44,482 bases of DNA from Gammaproteobacteria bacterium (GTDB lineage: Bacteria; Pseudomonadota; Gammaproteobacteria; DSM-19610), in contig WGBO01000027.1 of NCBI GenBank assembly GCA_015494295.1, forward strand, positions 1 through 44,482, given 5' to 3'. The translations under genes and the position numbers were made by a program. Under the pieces are notes generated by a model. It saw only the letters and a program-made list of their open reading frames with translations, had not been told where the DNA came from and ran no database searches. Positions 9,515 through 19,511 of this stretch are shown here, in pieces. Numbering within the stretch: position 1 is the first letter of the stretch; every line of letters begins with the position of its first letter.

Positions 9515-10072
9515 ATGATCGACGAAATTCTGCAAGACGCCGAAGCGCGCATGGGCAAGAGTATCGAGGCATTCAAGACCGCGCTGAGCAAGATCCGCAC
9601 GGGGCGCGCCCACCCCAGCCTGCTGGACCACGTCAAGGTGGAGTACTATGGCTCCGACGTGCCACTCAGCCAGGTGGCGAACATCACCGTGGAGGATTCG
9701 CGCACCCTGGTGGTCAACCCCTGGGAAAAACAGATGGTGCCGGCGGTTGAGAAGGCGATCATGAAGTCCGACCTCGGTCTCAACCCCAATACCGCCGGCA
9801 CGGTGATCCGCATCCCGATGCCGCCGCTTACCGAGGAACGCCGCCGCGACATGGTAAAGATCGTGCGCAACGAGGCGGAGGGCGCGCGTGTCGCCATCCG
9901 CAACATCCGCCGCGACGCCAACAGCGATTTCAAGGAACTGCTCAAGGAAAAGGAGATTTCCGAAGACGACGAACGCCGCGCCAGCGATCGTATCCAGAAA
10001 CTGACCGACAAGTACGTACAGGAAGTCGAGAAACTGGTCGAGGTCAAGGAAGCGGAGTTGATGGAAATCTGA
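9515..10072 (+). CDS. frr: Ribosome recycling factor
   Basis: 185 residues, the standard RRF length. Together with EF-G it splits the post-termination ribosome. Conserved stretches include [39 protein letters not shown] and the helical hinge region [20 protein letters not shown]. The ATG follows the pyrH stop by six bases, so the two genes are cotranscribed. Confidence 0.98.
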   Translation: MIDEILQDAEARMGKSIEAFKTALSKIRTGRAHPSLLDHVKVEYYGSDVPLSQVANITVEDSRTLVVNPWEKQMVPAVEKAIMKSDLGLNPNTAGTVIRIPMPPLTEERRRDMVKIVRNEAEGARVAIRNIRRDANSDFKELLKEKEISEDDERRASDRIQKLTDKYVQEVEKLVEVKEAELMEI

Positions 10073-10110
10073 TCCGGCGCGGTCCGGAAGCAGGCCGAAA
10101 CATATAACGC

Positions 10111-10881
10111 ATGCCACAGGAGCACGTCCAAGCCGGAGCCACGGTCGCCGAACAGCGGCTGCCGCGCCATGTCGCCATCATTATGGATGGCAACGGGCGC
10201 TGGGCCGAACAGCGGCGCCTGCCGCGCTACATGGGCCACCGGCAGGGCGTGAAGGCCGTGCGGCGGGTGGTCGAGTGCTGCCGCAAGCGCGGCATCGAGG
10301 TGCTGACCCTGTTCGCCTTCTCCAGCGAGAACTGGCGGCGGCCGCCGAGCGAGGTGGGGCTGCTGATGGATCTGTTCGTCCGCACCCTGCGCAAGGAAGT
10401 GGCGCGCCTGCACAAGAACGGCGTGCGCCTGCGTTTCATCGGTGACCGCAGCGCCTTCGACCACAAGCTCCAGTCGCTGATGAACAGCGCCGAGGAACAG
10501 ACAGCCGGCAATACCGGCATGATTCTCGCCATCGCCGCCAACTACGGGGGGCGCTGGGACATCGCCGACGCGGCGCGGCGGCTGGCCACGCGCGTGGCGG
10601 CAGGCGAGCTGCGTCCCGAGGCGATCGACACCGAACTGCTCGGCCGCGAGCTTTCCATTACCGACCTGCCCGAACCCGACCTGTTCGTGCGCACCGGCGG
10701 AGAGCAGCGCATCAGCAACTTCCTGTTGTGGCAACTGGCTTACACCGAGCTGTATTTCACCGACCTGCTGTGGCCGGATTTCGACGCCGCCGCTTTCGAC
10801 GAGGCGCTGCGCTCCTTCGCCGGCCGCCAGCGCCGTTTCGGCAAGACCGGCCACCAGGTGGAGCAGGACGAAGGTGCTTAA
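10111..10881 (+). CDS. uppS: Undecaprenyl diphosphate synthase (cis-prenyltransferase)
   Basis: 256 residues. It extends farnesyl diphosphate with eight isopentenyl units to make the C55 carrier lipid of peptidoglycan and LPS assembly. The catalytic motif IIMDGNGRWA holds D26; MGHRQGVKAVRRVVE and the C-terminal IPP-binding motif RTGGEQRISNFLLWQ are intact. The stop overlaps the GTG start of cdsA by 8 bp, which points to translational coupling. Confidence 0.97.
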   Translation: MPQEHVQAGATVAEQRLPRHVAIIMDGNGRWAEQRRLPRYMGHRQGVKAVRRVVECCRKRGIEVLTLFAFSSENWRRPPSEVGLLMDLFVRTLRKEVARLHKNGVRLRFIGDRSAFDHKLQSLMNSAEEQTAGNTGMILAIAANYGGRWDIADAARRLATRVAAGELRPEAIDTELLGRELSITDLPEPDLFVRTGGEQRISNFLLWQLAYTELYFTDLLWPDFDAAAFDEALRSFAGRQRRFGKTGHQVEQDEGA

Positions 10882-11695
10882 ACAGCGCATCCTCAGCGCA
10901 CTGGTCCTGGTGCCGCTGGTGGTGCTGGCCGTGCTTCGCCTCGATATCGCCAGCTTCGGGCTGCTGGTCGCGGTGGCGCTGATGCTGGGCGCCTGGGAAT
11001 GGAGCGCGCTGGTGCCCCTGCGGGGCCTGCCCGCGCGTGCCGGGTTCCTGGTCTCCGCGTTGCTGGCGGTGGCCCTGTTGTGGCGTTTCGCGCAAAACGA
11101 ACTGCTGGTCAACACCGTACTGTGGGCCGCCATGGGCGGCTGGATACTGGTGCTGTTCTGGATCACCTCGCCGGCGCTCGGCGGCGCGCGCACGCCCGCC
11201 AACGCCGCCTTCAAGTTCCTGCTCGGCATTGCCGTGCTGGCCAGTACCTGGCTGGCGCTGGTGGTGTTGCACAGCCGTCCCGACCAGGGACCGCGCTGGG
11301 TGCTGTTCCTGCTGTTCCTGATCTGGTTCGCCGACAGCGGCGCCTATTTTGCCGGCCGCCAGTGGGGCAAGACGCGGCTGGCGCCGCTGGTCAGCCCGGG
11401 CAAGACCTGGGAGGGCGTGATGGGCGCGCTCACCGTGTGCGCGCTGTTCGCTTTCGGCTTCGGCCGCTACATCGGCCTGCACGGCGCCGTGCTCGCCAGC
11501 TTCACGCTGGTGTGCCTGGTCACGGTGCTGTTCTCCATCGCCGGCGACCTGCTGGAGAGTCTGCTCAAGCGCCACCAGGGCGTGAAAGACTCGGGAACCC
11601 TGATACCCGGCCACGGCGGCATGCTGGATCGCATCGACAGCCTGCTGGCCGCGGCGCCGGTGTTCGCCTTCGGGCTGAGGTGGATCGAACTGTGA
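10874..11695 (+). CDS. cdsA: Phosphatidate cytidylyltransferase (CDP-diglyceride synthase)
   Basis: 273 residues from a GTG start within the end of uppS. It is an integral inner-membrane enzyme making CDP-diacylglycerol from phosphatidate and CTP, the branch point for all phospholipids. About seven to eight hydrophobic segments are visible. The family signature is at residues 229-255: [13 protein letters not shown] followed by [10 protein letters not shown], with the two metal-binding aspartates. The stop overlaps the dxr GTG (GTGA). Confidence 0.96.
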   Translation: MLKQRILSALVLVPLVVLAVLRLDIASFGLLVAVALMLGAWEWSALVPLRGLPARAGFLVSALLAVALLWRFAQNELLVNTVLWAAMGGWILVLFWITSPALGGARTPANAAFKFLLGIAVLASTWLALVVLHSRPDQGPRWVLFLLFLIWFADSGAYFAGRQWGKTRLAPLVSPGKTWEGVMGALTVCALFAFGFGRYIGLHGAVLASFTLVCLVTVLFSIAGDLLESLLKRHQGVKDSGTLIPGHGGMLDRIDSLLAAAPVFAFGLRWIEL

Positions 11696-12897
11696 GTACG
11701 CAGGGCATCACCATACTGGGCGCGACCGGTTCCATCGGCGTAAGCACGCTGGACGTGTTGCGGCGCAATGCCGACCGCTACCGGGTGGAGGCCCTGACCG
11801 CCAACCGCGACGTCGACGGACTGTATGCGCAGTGTGTCGAGTTCGCCCCGCGCTACGCGGTCATGGCCGACCCCGATGCCGCCGAACGCCTGCGCGCGCG
11901 GCTGCGCGACGCCGGCCGCGAGGTCGAAGTGCTGGCGGGCGAGGACGGGCTGCGCCGCGTCGCCGCGCTCGACGAGGTTGACTGCGTGATGGCCGCCATT
12001 GTCGGCGCCGCCGGCCTGATGCCGGCGCTGGATGCCGCGCGCGCCGGCAAGCGCGTGCTGCTCGCCAACAAGGAGGCGCTGGTCATGTCCGGCGCCCTGT
12101 TCATGCGCCAGGTGCACGACGGCAGCGCGGAGCTGCTGCCGGTCGACAGCGAACACAACGCGATATTCCAGTGCATGCCACCGGCCTGGGTGCCGGGCGC
12201 CGGCCGGCCGGAAGGGGTGAGCCGGATCCTGCTCACCGCCTCCGGCGGCCCGTTCCGGCAAACGCCACTCGACCAGCTCGCGGACATCACCCCGGAGCAA
12301 GCCTGCGCGCACCCCAACTGGGACATGGGGCGCAAGATTTCCGTGGACTCGGCCACCATGATGAACAAGGGGCTGGAGGTCATCGAGGCGTGCTGGCTGT
12401 TCTCGGTCGATGCCGCCGATGTGCAGGTGGTGATTCACCCGCAGAGCGTGATTCATTCCATGGTCCAGTACCGCGACGGTTCGGTGCTGGCGGAGCTGGG
12501 CAATCCCGACATGCGCACGCCCATCGCGAACTGCCTGGCCTGGCCGCAGCGTATCGAGGCCGGCGTGGCGCCGCTGGACATCGTTGCCATCGGGCGCCTC
12601 GATTTCGAGGCGCCGGACCTGGCCCGTTTCCCGTGCCTGCGCCTGGCGCAGGAAGCCTGGACGGCCGGGGGCACGGCTGCGGCGATCCTCAACGCCGCCA
12701 ATGAAATCGCCGTGGACGCCTTCCTCGAAAGGCGCATCCATTACACCGCCATACCCGGCATCATCGAGGCCACGCTCGGCCATGTCGGCGTCCAGGAAGC
12801 CGTGTCGCTGGATGTGATACTCGACGCCGACCGCCAGGCCCGCGAACACGCCACCCGCCTGGTGCACGACGTGTCGCCGCAGAAGGAGCGTGCATGA
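11692..12897 (+). CDS. dxr: 1-deoxy-D-xylulose 5-phosphate reductoisomerase
   Basis: 401 residues (E. coli 398). It is the first committed step of the MEP isoprenoid pathway, converting DXP to MEP with NADPH. The nucleotide-binding loop GATGSIG is at residues 10-16; VDSEHN (151-156) supplies D152 and E154 for the metal, and [15 protein letters not shown] follows. The frame is open far upstream inside cdsA, but only the GTG at 11692 gives the family N-terminus; it overlaps the cdsA stop as GTGA. Two further MEP-pathway genes, ispD and ispF, lie about 22 kb downstream. The stop overlaps rseP as ATGA. Confidence 0.97.
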   Translation: MSTQGITILGATGSIGVSTLDVLRRNADRYRVEALTANRDVDGLYAQCVEFAPRYAVMADPDAAERLRARLRDAGREVEVLAGEDGLRRVAALDEVDCVMAAIVGAAGLMPALDAARAGKRVLLANKEALVMSGALFMRQVHDGSAELLPVDSEHNAIFQCMPPAWVPGAGRPEGVSRILLTASGGPFRQTPLDQLADITPEQACAHPNWDMGRKISVDSATMMNKGLEVIEACWLFSVDAADVQVVIHPQSVIHSMVQYRDGSVLAELGNPDMRTPIANCLAWPQRIEAGVAPLDIVAIGRLDFEAPDLARFPCLRLAQEAWTAGGTAAAILNAANEIAVDAFLERRIHYTAIPGIIEATLGHVGVQEAVSLDVILDADRQAREHATRLVHDVSPQKERA

Positions 12898-14261
12898 GCA
12901 GTTTTCCGGGCATGGTGCTGGCCTTCATCTTCGCCATCGGCGTGCTGGTCACGGTGCACGAGTTTGGCCATTTCTGGGTGGCCCGGAAACTGGGCGTGAA
13001 GGTGCTGAGGTTCTCGGTCGGCTTCGGCAAGCCGCTGTGGACCCGTACCTTCGGCGTGGACCGCACCGAATTCGTGGTGGCGGCGATCCCGCTGGGCGGC
13101 TACGTGAAGATGCTCGACGGGCGCGAGGTCGAGCTGCGTGAAGCGGACAAGCCCTATGCCTTCGATCACAAGCCGCTGAGGGTGCGCACCGCGGTCATTC
13201 TCGCCGGCCCGGCTTTCAATTTCCTGTTCGCGATACTGGCCTTCTGGCTGATGTTCGTCAGCGGCGTGCCCGGGCTGAAGCCGCTGCTCGGCGAGGTCGA
13301 GCCGGCCTCGATCGCGGCCCGGGCGGGTTTCCAGGAGGGTGACGAAATCCTGTCCGTGAACGGCAAGCGCACGCCAACCTGGGACGACGCCACCATGGCG
13401 CTGCTCGATCAGGCGCTGGCGCGCCGCGATGCCAGGGTCGAGGTGCTGAGCGCCGACCAGCGCCGGCTGGAACGTTATATCGACTTCGGCGATGCCGACG
13501 AGGCGCTGGCGAAGGGCGGGCTGCTGAAGAATATCGGCTTTTCGGTCTGGCGACCGAAAGTGCCGCCGGTAATCGATCGCGTGTTGCCGGACAAGCCGGC
13601 CGAGCGCGCCGGCCTGAAACCGGGCGACCGGGTGGTTGCCGTCAATGGCGAGCCGGTGGAATACTGGCACGAATGGGTGAAGGTGGTCCGCGCCCACCCC
13701 GGGCAGCCGGTGCGCGTCGAGGTGCTGCGCGACGGCGAGCGGCTGACCCTGGAAATGACGCCGGAAGTGGCGGAGGAGAACGGCCAGACCGTCGGCAAGA
13801 TCGGCGCCGCGGTGAAACCGCCGGAGAACCTGCGCGATGATTTGCGTGTCGTGGTGCGCTACAGTGCGTCGGAAGCGGTGGGACGCGCCCTGGCGCGCAC
13901 CTGGGAAACCTCGGCGCTGACCGTGCGCACCCTGTGGGGCATGCTGGCCGGGCGCGCCTCGGTGGAGAATATCAGCGGGCCGTTGAGTATCGCCCAGTAC
14001 GCCGGTTACTCGGCGAGCGTGGGGCTGGCGAGTTTTCTCAAGTTTCTCGCCATCGTCAGTGTCAGTCTCGGCGTGCTCAATCTGCTGCCGGTGCCGATCC
14101 TGGATGGCGGGCACCTGCTGTACAACCTGATCGAGTGGGTGCGGGGACGCCCCCTCTCGGAACACGCGCAACTGATCGCGCAGCAGCTCGGCATGTTGCT
14201 GTTGCTGTTGCTGATGGGTATTGCTTTTTTCAACGACCTGTCCCGCATGTTCGGGACCTGA
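12894..14261 (+). CDS. rseP: Site-2 intramembrane metalloprotease RseP
   Basis: 455 residues. In the inner membrane it makes the second cut of anti-sigma factor RseA, releasing sigma-E when outer-membrane proteins misfold, and clears signal-peptide remnants. The zinc motif HEFGH (H22, E23, H26) lies in TM1. Two tandem PDZ domains occupy the periplasmic part ([38 protein letters not shown]). The third zinc ligand is D404 in VPILDGGHL. The position directly before bamA matches its envelope-stress role. Confidence 0.97.
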   Translation: MSSFPGMVLAFIFAIGVLVTVHEFGHFWVARKLGVKVLRFSVGFGKPLWTRTFGVDRTEFVVAAIPLGGYVKMLDGREVELREADKPYAFDHKPLRVRTAVILAGPAFNFLFAILAFWLMFVSGVPGLKPLLGEVEPASIAARAGFQEGDEILSVNGKRTPTWDDATMALLDQALARRDARVEVLSADQRRLERYIDFGDADEALAKGGLLKNIGFSVWRPKVPPVIDRVLPDKPAERAGLKPGDRVVAVNGEPVEYWHEWVKVVRAHPGQPVRVEVLRDGERLTLEMTPEVAEENGQTVGKIGAAVKPPENLRDDLRVVVRYSASEAVGRALARTWETSALTVRTLWGMLAGRASVENISGPLSIAQYAGYSASVGLASFLKFLAIVSVSLGVLNLLPVPILDGGHLLYNLIEWVRGRPLSEHAQLIAQQLGMLLLLLLMGIAFFNDLSRMFGT

Positions 14262-14282
14262 CTGTTTGCGGATTTTTTATCT

Positions 14283-16562
14283 ATGCGATTTAGCCTGAAA
14301 CCACTGGTGCTCGGTCTGGCCCTGGCGTCGTCGGCACATGCCTTCGAACCCTTCGAGGTCAAGGATATTCGTGTCGAGGGTCTTCAGCGCATCGCGCCGG
14401 GCACCGTGTTCAATTACCTGCCGGTCAAGGTCGGCGACCGCTTCAACGAATTCGAGTCGGAGCGCGCCATCCGTTCGCTGTTCAAGTCGGGATACTTCCG
14501 CGATATCCGGCTGGAACGCGACGGCGACATCCTGGTGGTGAAGGTCGAGGAACGGCCGGCCATCGCCAGCATCAAGATCCAGGGCAACGACGATATCGAA
14601 ACCGAGCCGCTGCTGGACTCGCTGGCCGATATCGGCCTGGCCGAGGGGCGGGTGTTCAACCGTTCGCTGCTGGAAAAGGTCGAGCAGGAACTGGAGCGCC
14701 AGTATTTCAGCCGGGGCAAGTACGGCGTCAAGATCAAGACCACGGTGACGCCACTGGAGCGTAACCGCGTCGGCATCCTCATCAACGTCTCCGAGGGCGT
14801 GGTGGCGCGCATCAAGCAGATCAACATCGTCGGCAACAGTGTGTTCGACGACGACACGCTGCTCGACCAGTTCGAGCAGCGCACCGGCGGCTGGCTGTCC
14901 TTCTACACCAAGGACGACCAGTACTCGCGCCAGAAACTGGCCGCCGACCTGGAGAAGCTGCGTTCCTATTACCAGGATCGTGGCTATATCAAGTTCAATG
15001 TCGATTCCACCCAGGTGTCGATCACGCCGGACAAGAAGGACATCTACATCACCATCAATATCACCGAGGGCGAACAGTATCACGTCAGTGACATCAAGCT
15101 GTCCGGCGAGCTGGTGGTGCCGCCGGAGGAACTGTTCTCCGCGTTCAGAATCAACGCCGGCGACGTGTTCTCGCGCAAGAAGGTGACCAGCACGGTGTCG
15201 CGCCTGTCCGATCACCTTGGCAACAAGGGTTATGCCTTCGCCAACGTCAACACCATTCCCGACATCGACGAGGAGGCGCGCACGGTGTCGCTGACCTTCT
15301 TCGTCGACCCCGGCAAGCGCGTGTACGTGCGCCGCATCAATTTCGCCGGCAACACCAAGACCCGCGACGAGGTGATGCGCCAGGAGATGCGCCAGATGGA
15401 GGGCGGCTGGTTCTCGGCCAGGAAGGTCGAGCGGTCCCGCACGCGCCTGCAGCGTCTCGGCTACTTTTCCACGGTCAACGTGGAGACGCCCGCGGTGCCG
15501 GGCGCCACCGACCAGGTGGACGTCAACTATTCGATCGAGGAACAGCCATCCGGCAGTATCTCCGTGGGCGTGGGTTTCTCGCAGACCTCGGGCCTGTTGC
15601 TGAACGGCAGCATTTCCCAGAACAACTTCCTTGGTACCGGGCGGCGCGTGTCGGCGTCGGTCAACAACAGTTCGGTGAACCGGATCTTCAGTTTCTCCTA
15701 CAACAACCCGTATTACACGGTGGATGGGGTGAGCCGTGGCTTCGGCGCCTTCTACCGCGAAACCGACGCCAGCCAGGCCAACCTGGCGCGCTACTCGACC
15801 GACACCTATGGCGCCAATGTGACCTACGGCTTTCCGGTCAACGAGTACGATACCTTCAATTTCGACCTGAAGGCGGACAGCCTGAAACTGAGTACCTCGG
15901 AGTTTTCCTCCGACGAGATCTTCGATTTCGTCAATACCTACGGCGACAACTTCAAGAGTCTGACCCTGGTCGGCAGCTTCTCGCACGATACCCGTAACCG
16001 GCGTATCTTCCCGACCAACGGCGGCGTGCAGCGCATCAGCCTGGAGACCAAGGTGCCGGGGTCGGAGCTCGAGTACTACAAGATCAACCTGCGCGCCCAG
16101 CAGTACGTGCCCCTGACCCGACTGTTCACCTTCGGCACCAAGCTGCAGATCGGCTGGGGCGACGGCTTTGGCGATTTCGACAACCTGCCGTTCTTCCAGA
16201 ACTACTTTGCCGGCGGCGTGCGCTCGGTGCGCGGTTACCAGGATAACTCGCTGGGACCGCGCGACTCGCGCAACGATCCCCTGGGCGGCAGTTTCCGCAC
16301 CGTGGGCAACCTGGAGATCGCGTTTCCGCCGCCGTTCATGACGGAAACGCGCAGCGTGCGGCTGAGCCTGTTCTATGACGTCGGCAACGTGTTTGCGTCC
16401 GGCAATGACTTCAGCGCCGACGAACTGCGCATGTCGGTGGGCCTGGCCGCGGTATGGTTGTCCCCGGTCGGCCCGCTGTCGGTGAGTATCGCGCAGCCGT
16501 TCAACGACCAGGACGGCGACGATACCCAGGTCTTCCAGTTCAATCTCGGCGCCGGTTTCTGA
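14283..16562 (+). CDS. bamA: Outer-membrane protein assembly factor BamA
   Basis: 759 residues. It is the central Omp85 component of the BAM complex that folds beta-barrel proteins into the outer membrane. A signal peptide is cleaved after SSAHA (residue 20). Five POTRA domains cover about 21-420 (FEVKDIRVEGLQRIAPGTVF is the start of POTRA1), then a 16-strand barrel. The L6 motif reads VRGY at 649-652, a common variant of VRGF. The last residue is phenylalanine (FNLGAGF), the usual outer-membrane signature. It lies between rseP and skp, as in most Gammaproteobacteria. Confidence 0.97.
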   Translation: MRFSLKPLVLGLALASSAHAFEPFEVKDIRVEGLQRIAPGTVFNYLPVKVGDRFNEFESERAIRSLFKSGYFRDIRLERDGDILVVKVEERPAIASIKIQGNDDIETEPLLDSLADIGLAEGRVFNRSLLEKVEQELERQYFSRGKYGVKIKTTVTPLERNRVGILINVSEGVVARIKQINIVGNSVFDDDTLLDQFEQRTGGWLSFYTKDDQYSRQKLAADLEKLRSYYQDRGYIKFNVDSTQVSITPDKKDIYITINITEGEQYHVSDIKLSGELVVPPEELFSAFRINAGDVFSRKKVTSTVSRLSDHLGNKGYAFANVNTIPDIDEEARTVSLTFFVDPGKRVYVRRINFAGNTKTRDEVMRQEMRQMEGGWFSARKVERSRTRLQRLGYFSTVNVETPAVPGATDQVDVNYSIEEQPSGSISVGVGFSQTSGLLLNGSISQNNFLGTGRRVSASVNNSSVNRIFSFSYNNPYYTVDGVSRGFGAFYRETDASQANLARYSTDTYGANVTYGFPVNEYDTFNFDLKADSLKLSTSEFSSDEIFDFVNTYGDNFKSLTLVGSFSHDTRNRRIFPTNGGVQRISLETKVPGSELEYYKINLRAQQYVPLTRLFTFGTKLQIGWGDGFGDFDNLPFFQNYFAGGVRSVRGYQDNSLGPRDSRNDPLGGSFRTVGNLEIAFPPPFMTETRSVRLSLFYDVGNVFASGNDFSADELRMSVGLAAVWLSPVGPLSVSIAQPFNDQDGDDTQVFQFNLGAGF

Positions 16563-16603
16563 GCCGGCGTCATGGCAATCGATCCACGATCAAGGAGAAT
16601 ACG

Positions 16604-17134
16604 GTGAAAAACATAACAGCGGTTTTCGGGGGGCTGGCGATGCTGGCCGTGGCGGCGGTGGCGACACCGGTGCAGGCGGAAACGACGGTAGGGGTGGTGA
16701 ACTTCCTGCGCATGATGGAGGAGGCGCCGCAGGCCAAGGCCGCGCAGGCCAAGATCGAATCGGAATTCGCGCCGCGCGAGCAGGAACTGCTGGCCCTGCA
16801 GAAGGAGATCCGCACGCTCGAGGACAAGCTGGCGAAAGAGGGCGCGATGATGAGCGAAGCCCAGAGCAACAAGCTGGAGCGCGAGATCCTCTCCAAGGGG
16901 CGTGAACTGAAACGCTCCCGCGAGGAATTCCGCGACGACCTCAACATCCGCAAGAACGAGGTAACCTCCAAACTGCAGCGCCAGATGCTGGAAGCGACAC
17001 GCGCGCTGGCCAAGGAAAAGGGTTTCGACATCATTCTCGGGCAGGGCGTGGTGTACGCCAATGAGAGCGCCGACATCACCAACATGGTGCTGGAGCGCCT
17101 GACCCGCGATTTCGAGTCGGGCAAGAGCAAGTAG
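16604..17134 (+). CDS. skp: Periplasmic chaperone Skp/OmpH
   Basis: 176 residues from a GTG at 16604, chosen because AAGGAG lies seven bases upstream and the following residues form a signal peptide (MKNITAVFGG to TPVQA, cleavage at about 25). A longer open frame reaches back into bamA but lacks these features. Mature Skp trimers hold unfolded outer-membrane proteins in a coiled-coil cage; a long charged helical region covers about 50-135 here. The C-terminal VVYANESADITNMVLERL is conserved. It works with neighbouring bamA. Confidence 0.92.
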   Translation: MKNITAVFGGLAMLAVAAVATPVQAETTVGVVNFLRMMEEAPQAKAAQAKIESEFAPREQELLALQKEIRTLEDKLAKEGAMMSEAQSNKLEREILSKGRELKRSREEFRDDLNIRKNEVTSKLQRQMLEATRALAKEKGFDIILGQGVVYANESADITNMVLERLTRDFESGKSK

Positions 17135-17151
17135 GCAGTACGGCGGACGCC

Positions 17152-18171
17152 ATGGGCTTAACCCTGTCCGAACTCGCGCAACGCCTCGGCGTGGACCTGC
17201 GCGGCGAGGGCGACAGGGTGATTACCTCGGTCGGCACCCTGCAGGGGGGCGGCGAGGGCGCGTTGGGTTTTCTCGCCAACCCCGCCTACCGGCGTTATCT
17301 CACCGGCACGCGCCTGTCGGCGGTGTTGCTGTCGGCGGAGGATGCCGCTGACTGCCCGGTAGCGGCGCTGGTTTCCGACAATCCCTATGCCGATTACGCG
17401 CGTGCCGTCCGTCTGTTGTACCCGCGGCGGAAGCCCGCGCCCGGGGTGCATGAGAGCGCGCTGATCGACCCCGCCGCGCAGATCGATGCGGGCGCCAGCA
17501 TCGCCGAGCAGGTGGTGGTGGGGCCCGGTGCGCGCATCGCGCGCGGGGTGAGGCTGGGGCCTGCCTGCATCATCGGCGAGAATGTCAGCATCGGCGAGGA
17601 CAGTGAGCTGGTGGCGCGGGTGACGGTGCTGGCCGCGGCCCGTATCGGCCGCCGCGCCTGCATCCAGCCCGGCGCGGTGATCGGAGCCGAGGGTTTCGGG
17701 CTGGCCGCCAGCGGCGAGGGCTGGGAGAAGGTGCCGCAACTCGGCAGCGTGGTGATCGGCGATGATGTCGATATCGGCGCCAACACCACCATCGACAGGG
17801 GGGCGCTGGAAGACACGGTCATCGAGGATGGCGTGCGCATCGATAATCAGGTGCAGGTGGCGCACAATGTGTTCATCGGCGCCCACACCGCCATCGCCGG
17901 CTGCGTCGGCATCTCCGGCAGCGCGCGCATCGGCCGTCACTGTCGCCTCGCGGGCGGTGTTGGCGTGGTCGGCCACCTGGAAATCGCCGATGGCGTGACC
18001 GTGACCGGCATGTCGATGGTGACCCGTTCCATTTCCCGGCCGGGCACGGTGTGGTCGGCTGGCACCCCGCTCATGGAAAACCATGAGTGGCGCCGCAACG
18101 CGGTGCGCATGAAACAGCTCGACGCCCAGGCAAGACGGCTTTCCGGGATCGAAAGAAAGCTATTGAAATAA
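17152..18171 (+). CDS. lpxD: UDP-3-O-acyl-glucosamine N-acyltransferase
   Basis: 339 residues. It adds the second hydroxy-acyl chain, from acyl-ACP, to UDP-3-O-acyl-glucosamine in lipid A synthesis. The N-terminal uridine-binding domain (about 1-100) is followed by a left-handed beta-helix of hexapeptide repeats (IDPAAQIDAGASIAEQVVVG onwards) and a C-terminal helix. The catalytic histidine is H238 in VQVAHN. It follows skp by 17 bp and precedes fabZ. Confidence 0.97.
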   Translation: MGLTLSELAQRLGVDLRGEGDRVITSVGTLQGGGEGALGFLANPAYRRYLTGTRLSAVLLSAEDAADCPVAALVSDNPYADYARAVRLLYPRRKPAPGVHESALIDPAAQIDAGASIAEQVVVGPGARIARGVRLGPACIIGENVSIGEDSELVARVTVLAAARIGRRACIQPGAVIGAEGFGLAASGEGWEKVPQLGSVVIGDDVDIGANTTIDRGALEDTVIEDGVRIDNQVQVAHNVFIGAHTAIAGCVGISGSARIGRHCRLAGGVGVVGHLEIADGVTVTGMSMVTRSISRPGTVWSAGTPLMENHEWRRNAVRMKQLDAQARRLSGIERKLLK

Positions 18172-18207
18172 CATCTTACGGAATTTAACGAGAATCAGGT
18201 TTAACTA

Positions 18208-18657
18208 ATGAACAGCATGGACATCAACGAAATACGGAACACCCTGCCGCACCGCTATCCCTTTCTGCTGGTGGACAGGGTGCTGGAATTCGAACCCGGA
18301 AAATCACTGGTGGCGCTCAAGAACGTCAGTGTCAACGAACCTTTTTTCCAGGGGCATTTCCCGCAGAAGCCGGTGATGCCGGGCGTGATGATCCTCGAGG
18401 CGCTGGCACAGGCTACCGGCCTGCTGGCGTTTCGTACCGAGGATCGCGGCGCGGAGCGCGATTCCCTCTACTATTTCGTCGGCATCGACAAGGCGCGCTT
18501 CAAGCGGCCGGTGGAGCCGGGCGACCAGTTGCGCCTGTCGGTCGACGTCATCAAGACCAGGCGCGGTATCTGGGTGTTCGATACCGAGGCGTCGGTGGAC
18601 GGCAAGGTGGCGGCCACGGCCGTCATCATGTGCACCGAACGCAAGATCGACGAGTAG
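18208..18657 (+). CDS. fabZ: 3-hydroxyacyl-ACP dehydratase FabZ
   Basis: 149 residues with a hot-dog fold. It dehydrates beta-hydroxyacyl-ACP in fatty-acid elongation and competes with LpxA/LpxD for hydroxy-acyl-ACP, so it sits logically inside the lpx cluster. Catalytic H50 is in FQGHFP and E64 in MILEALAQ. Start [20 protein letters not shown] fits the family. Confidence 0.97.
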   Translation: MNSMDINEIRNTLPHRYPFLLVDRVLEFEPGKSLVALKNVSVNEPFFQGHFPQKPVMPGVMILEALAQATGLLAFRTEDRGAERDSLYYFVGIDKARFKRPVEPGDQLRLSVDVIKTRRGIWVFDTEASVDGKVAATAVIMCTERKIDE

Positions 18658-18705
18658 CGCGCCGCGTCGTGTCGGCCAGCTACCGGTGCATCGTGGAGGA
18701 CGCCC

Positions 18706-19500
18706 GTGGCGGGTAGCGGCGAGGTGTCGCTGGTGCATCCCACCGCGGTGGTGCACCCGCACGCGCGCGTCGCCGCGGACGTCATCGTCGGCGCCTATTG
18801 CGTGATCGGCGCCGATGTCGAGATCGACGCCGGCTGCTGGCTGGCGCCGCACGTGGTGATCAGCGGCGATACCCGCATCGGCCGCAACAACCGCATTTTC
18901 TCCTTCGCCTCGCTGGGCGAGATGCCCCAGGACAAGAAATACCGCGGTGAGCCCACGCGCCTGGAGATCGGCGACGGCAACACCATACGCGAATACGTGA
19001 CCATCAACCGCGGCACCGAACAGGATGCCGGCGTGACCCGGGTCGGTGACGACAACTGGATCATGGCCTATGTGCACATTGCGCACGATTGCGTCATTGG
19101 CGACCACACGGTGCTGGCCAACAATGCCACCCTGGCGGGGCATGTACAGGTTGGCGATTACGTCACGCTCGGCGGCGCCACGCTGGTGCACCAGTTCTGC
19201 CGCATCGGCGACTATGCGTTTTCCGCCTACGGCGCGCGCATCAACAAGGACGTGCCACCATTCATTACTGTCAGCGAGGGCAAGGCGCATCCGCGCGGCC
19301 TGAACAGCGAGGGACTGCGCCGCAACGGTTTCGACGAGGCGCGCATCCGCGCCCTCAAGGATGCCTACCGCCTGTTGTACCGCGAGGGCCTGGCGCTCGA
19401 CCAGGCGGTCGGGCAGCTTGCCGCGCTCGATGATCCGCACGGTGACATTGCCCGATTGCAGGCGTTCGTGAGCGGCTGCCGGCGCAGCATCGTGCGCTGA
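18706..19500 (+). CDS. lpxA: Acyl-ACP:UDP-N-acetylglucosamine O-acyltransferase
   Basis: 264 residues from a GTG start, with TGGAGGA about seven bases upstream. First enzyme of lipid A synthesis: it moves a hydroxy-acyl group to UDP-GlcNAc. A left-handed beta-helix of hexapeptides makes up the first two thirds, and a helical C-terminal domain ends the protein. The catalytic histidine is H127 in HIAHDCVIGD, with GGATLVHQFCRIGD following. The length and order fabZ-lpxA-lpxB are standard. Confidence 0.97.
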   Translation: MAGSGEVSLVHPTAVVHPHARVAADVIVGAYCVIGADVEIDAGCWLAPHVVISGDTRIGRNNRIFSFASLGEMPQDKKYRGEPTRLEIGDGNTIREYVTINRGTEQDAGVTRVGDDNWIMAYVHIAHDCVIGDHTVLANNATLAGHVQVGDYVTLGGATLVHQFCRIGDYAFSAYGARINKDVPPFITVSEGKAHPRGLNSEGLRRNGFDEARIRALKDAYRLLYREGLALDQAVGQLAALDDPHGDIARLQAFVSGCRRSIVR

Positions 19501-19511
19501 GGCGCGTCGGC

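Noticed and set aside
10999..11691. Upstream extension of the dxr frame through cdsA
   Set aside because: Out-of-frame reading of cdsA, arginine-rich and unlike any protein; the GTG at 11692 gives the family N-terminus.
14277..15986. 569-codon minus-strand frame opposite bamA
   Set aside because: Antisense shadow of a clear bamA; no domain or ribosome binding site recognised.
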